Below are positions 1 through 6,997 of a stretch of 14,754 nucleotides of DNA, one piece after another. The stretch is taken from NCBI GenBank assembly GCA_002422725.1, contig DITE01000100.1, positions 1 through 14,754 on the forward strand. Reading direction: 5' to 3'. The position numbers and the translations under genes are program-made. Position 1 is the stretch's first letter; each line of letters begins with the position of its first letter. The notes below the pieces were generated by a model. That model searched no databases. It was not told the origin of the DNA and saw only the letters and a list, made by a program, of their open reading frames with translations. This DNA is from Bacteroidales bacterium UBA6192. Its GTDB lineage: Bacteria; Bacteroidota; Bacteroidia; Bacteroidales; F082.

Positions 1-306
1 ATTCCACTCAAAAAAGACGTATTCGCCTGAGGATTTGCGGTAACGGTTTACAAAACTTTTAACAGTGTCTCCCCGATTCAGCAATTCAAGTTTTTGGAGT
101 GTTTCATCCACATCCTCCGGGTGAACCAGCTCGATATAATTGATTTGTTCAAGGTAATCAATCGGGTAGCCCAATACGGTTTCCCAGGCAGGATTAAGAT
201 GCAGGAATTTTCCTTCCAGGGTGCTGATACAAAGCAGGTCGGGCAACAGATTAAAAAACAATCGCTCTTCTTTTTCCCCAAATGGTTCCCGTTTTTGTGT
301 AGTCAT
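1..306 (-). CDS. PAS-domain protein, N-terminal part (truncated by window edge)
   Basis: The frame is open from an ATG at 306 to the first base of the window, giving 102 codons with no stop, so the gene continues beyond the left edge. After about 15 charged residues the sequence fits the first part of a PAS domain: a strand with DLLCIS near residues 23-28, a HLNPAWE segment around 36-42, then VLGYP, LVHPEDVDE and NRYRKSSGEYVFFEWN. The HPED and RYR-x-x-x-GEY pattern is typical of PAS_3-fold sensors. It starts 53 nt after the stop of the seven-PAS kinase on the same strand, so it is probably the sixth gene of the operon. By context it is likely another PAS histidine kinase, but no output domain is visible. 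The PAS call is secure; the protein class is not. Confidence 0.8.
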   Translation of the reverse strand, partial: MTTQKREPFGEKEERLFFNLLPDLLCISTLEGKFLHLNPAWETVLGYPIDYLEQINYIELVHPEDVDETLQKLELLNRGDTVKSFVNRYRKSSGEYVFFEWN

Positions 307-359
307 GGCTTGGTCAGTTTTGTGTTGATTAAGGTTCTGAAGATTGATTAACCCCAGAA

Positions 360-3300
360 CTAATCCGTTTTATTCACTACATGCTGAGATTCGTTTTCAG
401 GTATCTTGATGTAAAATATTGTCCCTTTTCCTTCTTCGCTCTCAAACCAGATTTTACCCTGGCTCAATTCAACAAATTCCTTCACAAGCAACAGACCCAG
501 TCCCGAGCTGGCTTCTTCCTCTGTTCCCTTGCGTCCTCTTATATCCATATTGAAAATTTTCTCCTTCATATTGTCAGGTATGCCAATGCCACTGTCGGCA
601 ACTGATAATAGCACCAACTTTTCTTCTGTTTTATAAGCTGAAATGTTAATTACCCCCCCTTTCGGAGTAAATTTAACAGCATTGGAAATCAGATTCCGCA
701 TCACAGAACTGATAATCGACGGATCAGCTAAAACACGCAGATTCTGATCAATATCAACTTTAACATCCAGTTTCTTGTTCCTGATATGGGTATCAAAGTA
801 ATCTAAGCTATGGTTGACCAACTCATTAACCACGATCGGTTTAGGATCAACAACACCTAATCCGCGCTGAATCCGGGACCAGTTGAGCAGATTTTCAAGC
901 AGATCGACAAGGCCCGAAGCAGATTTATGCATGGAAGAAAGCAATTGTCTTGTTTCTTCCATACTGATTTGGAGGCTTTCATCAGCAAAAATCTCAGTTA
1001 GCATCAGAAATGAGTTGAACGGGCTTCGCAGATCATGTGCTATGACCGAAAACAGCTTATCTTTCTCAGCATTGGTTTTAAGAAGGTGCTGCTCACTTTC
1101 GCGGAGCAGCGTTTCCATATTCTTGAGTTCGGTAATATCGCGCGATACTCCCACCATACCTGTGAGCTTACCCTGATTGTCGTAAAGTGGCACTTTTGTA
1201 GCCGTAAACCAACGCCATCCTCTGGAGGTTTTAATGTGTTCCTGCTGGTTGACCAAGGCATTACCACTTGTCATCATCTCCTGTTCTTCTTCAAATGCTT
1301 TTTCTGCATGTTCGCTGTTAAAAAAGTCGAGATCTGTCTTGCCAATGGCCTCTTCAGGACTCTTCAATCCCATCACCCTAACCTGGGCATAATTAATCCT
1401 GATAAACCGGCTATTCTCATCTTTAAAATAGATTGTGTCAGGAATGTTGTCCATCAGTGCTTGCATCAGATATCGCTCTTCGTCCAGTGTTTTTTGTGCA
1501 AGCTTTCTTTCGTTAATATCTTCAATATAACCCTCAAGGAACTGCAGATTACCATTGTCGTCGAAGACCCCACGGCCACGTTCCCAAACCCATTTGCGCT
1601 GCCCATTGGCATCCATGATTTCATATTCTTCTTCAAATGGCAATCCGGATTCAGTAAGTTCAATCCACTTGTTCCAGATTGACTGCCTGTATTCGGGCAG
1701 TATGAGATCGTTGAACGACACTGTACTGGACAGACTCACAAATTGTCGGGGCGTGAATCCGGTGACAATTTTACTACCTTCGCTCACAAAAGTCATGGTA
1801 TAGTCCTTATCGAGTTGACAACGATAGACCATGCCGGGCAGGTTACTGATCAGGTTGCTCAGTTGGTTTTCGCTCGCAACCAATGCCCTTTCAGCTTTCT
1901 TTTTGTCCGAAATATCCTGATAAATGGCAAAAACAAATAATTCACCATCAGGTCTTTTCAAAGGACGGGCTGTGACGGCAACATCCAGAAGTTCTCCGTT
2001 TTTTCGCTTCCTTACAGTTTCGAAATACACTGATTCTCCTTGTGAAACCTGGGTTCTGTAGGCTGCTCCTTCTGCTTTAAATTCCTCAGGGAATATCAGG
2101 TTTATTGTTCCCTGACCCAGCATCTCATTTTTGGTGAATCCAAATAATTTCGTAAATCCGGTGTTGCAATCAACTATCTCTGAATGCTGATCGAGAAGTA
2201 CGATTCCGAAAGGAACGATTTCGAACAGACCCTGAAAATAAGCCCGTTCGTCATCAATGGATTTGCGTATGAGCAACATCTCGGTAATGTCCTGATAAAT
2301 ACCGAATACGAGTTTTTCTCCCGATGGTGTTATGATTGGTTTCCCTAAAATGGAAACATCAACCAGTGTTCCGTCAGCCCTCTTCCTCTTGGTTTCCTGA
2401 TGCACTAATTTACCCTGAGTTACATCCGTTGTCAGTTTTAAACCTTCTGTTTTCTTTTCATCTGGCACAATCAGGTCATTGATGGCTTTGCCTGCTGCCT
2501 CACTGTCCGAATACCCAAACACATCCGTAAAACCGGGGTTTACACTTTTAATATGATCGTTTTCGTCGAGTATGACGATTCCGAAAGGAATACTCTCGAT
2601 TAGGTGTCTGAAGTATGCCTTTTCGTTTTCCAGTGCCATTTCCACCCTCAGCTGTTCACTGATGTCGCGCATAATGCCCATCACTACCACTTCATCACCT
2701 TCTTTGAAGGCAACCGTGGTAATTTCGACATCAGTTATCCGGCCCGATTTGGCCAGTAACTGAAAACTATAGCGCGATGTAATTTCTTCGCCCCTTTGGC
2801 GTGCCTTATAACGTTCGTTTACAATTTCTTTACTCTTTTCGGTGAGCGCAATGGAAAAATCAAAATCAGCTGAGGTAACTTCTTCCAGCGAATAACCAGT
2901 GATTTCAGAGAACTGCTTGTTCACATATTCGAAACGACGACCCTTTGTAATGTATATCGCATCAAAAGCTGAATCGATCAGGCTTTTGTATTTCATTTCG
3001 TTTTTTCTGAGGGCTTCTTCAACACGTGTATGACTTGTTTCGAGTTCTTTTTGCTTCGTTATGTCGCGCGCTGTCATCACCACACCGATGATTTTAGAAG
3101 CTTTGCGAACAGCTTTAAAGCTTAATTCCATGAAGACCTCACTCGAACGAAACTTGTAATTCCTCACAACAACAAAGTCTTTCCCCTTAAATGAATCCTC
3201 AATTGCCGGTTCAATTGAAATAACCTGATCAGCTGCCAGATAATTACTGTAATGCTTTCCATACTCCAGTGGTTTACCTGTGATCAATTTCACAAATTTT

Positions 3301-3749
3301 AATGCTACCTGATTGAAATAGCTGATTGTACGGTCCATATCGATAAACAACCAGGCTTCGGTGCTGTATTTGTAAAAAGTATCCTGCAAAGCAACTTCAT
3401 GAAAAACAGGCTTCTGTGCAACAGGCTTGATAATGATAATCAATCGTTGTTTATCGGTTGTTAAAGTCAGCCTGACCAGAAAAGGGCTCGGCTCGGCAGC
3501 TACATCCTTAAGCAATAATTTCTTTTCTGGTTGATGTTGACCATGAGCAACTTCTTCAATCATTTTATCGAATTGCGACATCGACTCATCTGTCAGGATT
3601 GCTCTGACACTAACATACCCAGTTTTTGACAAGCCTTTAAACAGTGAGATAGCCTGATCGTTTGCAAACAAAATCAACCCATCGGTTTTTGTAACAATTA
3701 CGGCTTCGCTGCTAAGAGAGGCTAACAAATAGATTTCATCCTTATTCAT
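360..3749 (-). CDS. Soluble sensor histidine kinase with about seven PAS domains
   Basis: This is a 1129-aa cytoplasmic histidine kinase with no membrane segment. PAS-like domains lie at about 1-110 (weak), 122-235, 252-368, 378-490, 501-615, 627-748 and 760-875; most end in the usual DI[ST]E-type motif, for example RDISEQ at 361-366. The HisKA H-box is AHDLRSPFN with phosphorylatable His905. The HATPase has its N-box at LISNAVKF (Asn1023), a G1 box DSGIGIP at 1052-1058, then a SSGLGLLLVKEF G2 box. No receiver follows, so this is an orthodox kinase whose partner lies elsewhere. The frame is open upstream to an ATG at 3860, but that start would overlap the previous gene by 94 nt with non-PAS sequence. 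I chose ATG 3749 (MNKDEIYLL), 17 nt after the previous stop. PAS domains 4 and 5 are close copies. Ligands are unknown. Confidence 0.9.
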   Translation of the reverse strand: MNKDEIYLLASLSSEAVIVTKTDGLILFANDQAISLFKGLSKTGYVSVRAILTDESMSQFDKMIEEVAHGQHQPEKKLLLKDVAAEPSPFLVRLTLTTDKQRLIIIIKPVAQKPVFHEVALQDTFYKYSTEAWLFIDMDRTISYFNQVALKFVKLITGKPLEYGKHYSNYLAADQVISIEPAIEDSFKGKDFVVVRNYKFRSSEVFMELSFKAVRKASKIIGVVMTARDITKQKELETSHTRVEEALRKNEMKYKSLIDSAFDAIYITKGRRFEYVNKQFSEITGYSLEEVTSADFDFSIALTEKSKEIVNERYKARQRGEEITSRYSFQLLAKSGRITDVEITTVAFKEGDEVVVMGIMRDISEQLRVEMALENEKAYFRHLIESIPFGIVILDENDHIKSVNPGFTDVFGYSDSEAAGKAINDLIVPDEKKTEGLKLTTDVTQGKLVHQETKRKRADGTLVDVSILGKPIITPSGEKLVFGIYQDITEMLLIRKSIDDERAYFQGLFEIVPFGIVLLDQHSEIVDCNTGFTKLFGFTKNEMLGQGTINLIFPEEFKAEGAAYRTQVSQGESVYFETVRKRKNGELLDVAVTARPLKRPDGELFVFAIYQDISDKKKAERALVASENQLSNLISNLPGMVYRCQLDKDYTMTFVSEGSKIVTGFTPRQFVSLSSTVSFNDLILPEYRQSIWNKWIELTESGLPFEEEYEIMDANGQRKWVWERGRGVFDDNGNLQFLEGYIEDINERKLAQKTLDEERYLMQALMDNIPDTIYFKDENSRFIRINYAQVRVMGLKSPEEAIGKTDLDFFNSEHAEKAFEEEQEMMTSGNALVNQQEHIKTSRGWRWFTATKVPLYDNQGKLTGMVGVSRDITELKNMETLLRESEQHLLKTNAEKDKLFSVIAHDLRSPFNSFLMLTEIFADESLQISMEETRQLLSSMHKSASGLVDLLENLLNWSRIQRGLGVVDPKPIVVNELVNHSLDYFDTHIRNKKLDVKVDIDQNLRVLADPSIISSVMRNLISNAVKFTPKGGVINISAYKTEEKLVLLSVADSGIGIPDNMKEKIFNMDIRGRKGTEEEASSGLGLLLVKEFVELSQGKIWFESEEGKGTIFYIKIPENESQHVVNKTD

Positions 3750-3766
3750 AAATTGCTCTTTGGTAG

Positions 3767-6700
3767 TTAAATTTTTTGGGGTTTCATGGCAACACCATAG
3801 GTCTGTATTTTTGCTTTCAGCGTTTTGAGAGCAACAGGCTTGGCAATGTAATCGTCGCAACCTGCCGACAGGGCTTTGTGCTCATCGCCACTCATCGCAT
3901 AAGCAGTAATGGCAACAATTTTCAAATCAGGCAACTGAGCTTTAATAAGCCGGGTGGCTTCAAGCCCGTCCATAACCGGCATCTTCAGATCCATCAGCAC
4001 GAGACCGATATCCGGGTTAGAAAAGCATTGTTCAACAGCCGTTTTACCATTCACTGCCCTGAGAATTCTTGCGGTAGTCATTTGCCTGAGCAGCAGGTCA
4101 AGTACAACAAAGTTCGACTCATCATCTTCTGCAATAAGTATGGTGTTCTTTTCATTTGGTGTCGTTCCTGCAGGTATCTCAGTACTTGCAATGGTTTGAA
4201 CTCCCTTTTGAGGAAATTCAATACTGAAAACCGAACCCTTTCCTTTTTCTGTTGCAACCGACACATTTGCCCCCAACAGCTCACATATCCCTTGCACAAT
4301 GGAAAGTCCGAGTCCGCTACCTTCATAACGGCGAGAGGTACTCATGTCTTCCTGCGTAAAGGGATTGAAAATCTGTTTTACTGCCTCTTTCTCAATGCCA
4401 ATGCCACTATCTTTTACATGCAGGATAATTTTGTCCGATTGGGAAGTTATTCCCAGTTCAACAAAACCCTTGTTCGTATATTTGAAGGCATTGCCAATCA
4501 GGTGTTTCAAGACCTTGGTCAGCAATTCTTCATCTGTTACAAGGCTATGATTGTTCAGGTTTTCAGGGATAACAGCTTTCCACTCAAGCTCTTTTCTTTT
4601 TGCTGTATTGCGAAATTGTGACTCCAGGTTAGCGAACAATTTACTCAGGTCAATCTCCTTTGAATGCACATCAAGATTCTTCGAGGTAATGAGCGAAATG
4701 TCCATATAATCCGTGATGGTATTTATCAGCCGCTCGGTGCTTTCACTGATAATCTCGAGCATCTCGCCGGTTTCATCCCTCGAAATGTCAGGATCGTTGA
4801 GTAGCGAGGTGGCTCCTAAAATACCATTCAGCGGGGTTCTTACCTCGTGCGAGATAATATTCAGGAAAGCAGTTTTGAGTCTGTCGCTGGCTTCCGCCAT
4901 TGATTTTGCTTTTTGAAGGGCTTCCTGCGCAGCCGTTTTCTCGGTCACATTATAGGCCATTACCATGCGGTGGTTACTTCCGTCTTTAGCAGGTACACTA
5001 TGTGAAATGATTTCAACCTGTAGGGTTGATCCGTCCTTTGTCATGTGACGCCATTGCTCCGGGCCCTGAGAGCGTTTTTTGTTTTCAGCAACATCCTGCA
5101 TCAATGCGGGCACATCCTCTGCCGGCCTGATATCAGCAATGGACATGTGCATAAACTCTTCTCTCGAATAGCCATAGTCCCTTACAGCAGCCTCATTCAC
5201 CTCAATAAAATGGAGTGTTTCCACATCATACACCCACATAGGCACAGGGTTACCCATGAAAACATTCCGGTAAAGGTCTTCACTTTCGAGCAATTCGAGT
5301 TCCATGCGTTTTTTGTCGGTGACATCTTCCTTAACGGCAATATAATGTGTCATGATGCCACTGTCGTTCACAACAGGACTTATGGTGGCTGATTCCCAAT
5401 ATAGTTCACCGCTTTTCTTTCGGTTATGAAACTCACCTCGCCATGTCTCTCCCGTATGAATTGTTTCGTACATTGATTTATACTCTTCGGGGCCTTTTTC
5501 GCCCGAACTAAACAAACGCGGGTTTTTGCCAATCAATTCATGCGGATAGTAACCTGTTATTTCTGCAACTTTGGGATTAATGTATTCGATCTTTCCGTCC
5601 AGATCGGTGATTACGATCGATACCGGCGATTGCTCCACAGCACGTGTAAGCTTAAACAATTCAGCTTCATATTGTTTGCGTTCAGTAATATCAAGCAAAG
5701 TAGACAGCAGAAAGGTTTCTCCCGACAAATCAAATTGCTCAATAGAAATTAAAATAATCCTCTCTTCATGGTTGCGCATATTCAGTGGCACCTCAGCCTG
5801 AAGAAGGTGGCCTTTATTGTCAAATTCAAGGAGTAGTTTTGTCCGTATTTCGTGGCTAATAATACCAAGTTCCGTCACTTTTCTTCCAATCAGCTGATCG
5901 CGTGTGTAACCCGACAGCCGGCAGTAGGCATCATTCACATCAACAAACTCCCCGGTAGATCTGCTGGTAATCGAAATGGCTGCCGGACTCGAATAGAACG
6001 ACTTGGAAAACTTCTCCTCTGATTCACGCCTTTTTAATTCTGCATTCACCATTTCGGTAATATCTTCCACTATCCCCACGCCGCCTATAAGCTTGTTGTT
6101 ACTAAAGATGGGAGCAAACTGCAGCCTGACTTCCGTTTTTTTATTGGCAGTGAACGAATGGTAGGTTCCCGAATAAAACACCCTTTCGCCATTCAGTGCA
6201 TTCTGCAATGCACTTACTACCTGTTTATCAGGAAGAAGCAACATATTAAGACCAATAAGTTTTTCGCGCGAAGAACCGATTATAGAAACGAACTGATCAT
6301 TGCAAGCTTCAATAACACCCTGTGCGTCAAACTTCAGCAAGCCAACAGGTGTATTTTCAAATACCAACCTGAACTGCTCCTCACTGCTTTTCAGGGTTTC
6401 CTGGGTGTGCTGTTTATCTATGATTTCTGTTTGCAAATCTTCCATCAGGTTCAAAGCAGCCTGTTTGCTCAATTCCAGATCAGATACTGCCTGTTGCAAC
6501 CGAAGCTCGGCCTTTTTTCTTTCTTCGAGCTCCTTCTCCAACAAAGAAGTTCGCTCGGCAACAAGCTTTTCGAGCCGATCGCGTTCGGTTAGTTTATTGT
6601 CCTCCGATTCCTTAATACGTAGCATAGCCATAATTTGTGCCTTCAGTTCAATCTCGTCGATTGGCTTGCTTACAAAAGCATCAGCGCCATATTCGAGCGC

Positions 6701-6997
6701 TTTGATGCGGCTTTCAGAGTCGGTTCGTGCAGCTGTAATCATCACAACCGGAATGCGTCTTGTGATGGGATTTTCCTTGATTACCTTGCACACCTGATAC
6801 CCATCCATGCCCGGCATAACAATATCCAGTAAAATCACATCCGGCAATTTGCTTATGGTTAGTTCAATTCCCTCCTGCCCAGTTGTGGCCATGAGAAATA
6901 TTGCCTTTGGAAAGAACTCTTTCATCAGTGCTTTCAACACCAGCAGATTGTCGCTGGTGTCGTCGATAGCAAGTATTTTAAAATGATCATTCTCCAT
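3767..6997 (-). CDS. Soluble hybrid histidine kinase, REC-PAS x4-HisKA-HATPase-REC
   Basis: This 1076-aa cytoplasmic protein begins with a full receiver domain (about 7-125: acidic pair D12-D13, phospho-acceptor Asp58 in LLDIVMPGMDG, Lys111). A long coiled coil follows (about 130-205), then four PAS domains (about 205-315, 325-441, 447-562, 572-687). HisKA carries His717 in ISHEVRTPLNG. The HATPase has Asn836, DSGIGI from 863 and EGSGLGLSIV near 892. A C-terminal receiver (951-1068) has acidic residues 957-959, Asp1003 in LMDLKMP and Lys1053. All residues for autophosphorylation and transfer to the C-terminal receiver are present. The N-terminal receiver suggests control by an upstream kinase. 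The ATG at 6997 overlaps the end of the preceding kinase gene by 11 nt, which suggests translational coupling. The longer frame back to 7093 would overlap by 107 nt and adds nothing domain-like. There is no DNA-binding output. Confidence 0.92.
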   Translation of the reverse strand: MENDHFKILAIDDTSDNLLVLKALMKEFFPKAIFLMATTGQEGIELTISKLPDVILLDIVMPGMDGYQVCKVIKENPITRRIPVVMITAARTDSESRIKALEYGADAFVSKPIDEIELKAQIMAMLRIKESEDNKLTERDRLEKLVAERTSLLEKELEERKKAELRLQQAVSDLELSKQAALNLMEDLQTEIIDKQHTQETLKSSEEQFRLVFENTPVGLLKFDAQGVIEACNDQFVSIIGSSREKLIGLNMLLLPDKQVVSALQNALNGERVFYSGTYHSFTANKKTEVRLQFAPIFSNNKLIGGVGIVEDITEMVNAELKRRESEEKFSKSFYSSPAAISITSRSTGEFVDVNDAYCRLSGYTRDQLIGRKVTELGIISHEIRTKLLLEFDNKGHLLQAEVPLNMRNHEERIILISIEQFDLSGETFLLSTLLDITERKQYEAELFKLTRAVEQSPVSIVITDLDGKIEYINPKVAEITGYYPHELIGKNPRLFSSGEKGPEEYKSMYETIHTGETWRGEFHNRKKSGELYWESATISPVVNDSGIMTHYIAVKEDVTDKKRMELELLESEDLYRNVFMGNPVPMWVYDVETLHFIEVNEAAVRDYGYSREEFMHMSIADIRPAEDVPALMQDVAENKKRSQGPEQWRHMTKDGSTLQVEIISHSVPAKDGSNHRMVMAYNVTEKTAAQEALQKAKSMAEASDRLKTAFLNIISHEVRTPLNGILGATSLLNDPDISRDETGEMLEIISESTERLINTITDYMDISLITSKNLDVHSKEIDLSKLFANLESQFRNTAKRKELEWKAVIPENLNNHSLVTDEELLTKVLKHLIGNAFKYTNKGFVELGITSQSDKIILHVKDSGIGIEKEAVKQIFNPFTQEDMSTSRRYEGSGLGLSIVQGICELLGANVSVATEKGKGSVFSIEFPQKGVQTIASTEIPAGTTPNEKNTILIAEDDESNFVVLDLLLRQMTTARILRAVNGKTAVEQCFSNPDIGLVLMDLKMPVMDGLEATRLIKAQLPDLKIVAITAYAMSGDEHKALSAGCDDYIAKPVALKTLKAKIQTYGVAMKPQKI

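Noticed and set aside
1035..1682. 215-codon plus-strand open frame
   Set aside because: It is antisense to PAS and HisKA domains of the seven-PAS kinase, with Cys/Phe/His-rich composition typical of a shadow frame.
3750..3860. Longer N-terminus for the seven-PAS kinase (ATG at 3860)
   Set aside because: It would overlap the preceding kinase gene by 94 nt and add a Cys-rich stretch unlike a PAS lead-in; ATG 3749 is cleaner.
3776..4621. 281-codon plus-strand open frame, the longest on that strand
   Set aside because: It lies entirely opposite the well-supported HisKA/HATPase/REC coding sequence and has no domain-like pattern; it is an antisense shadow.
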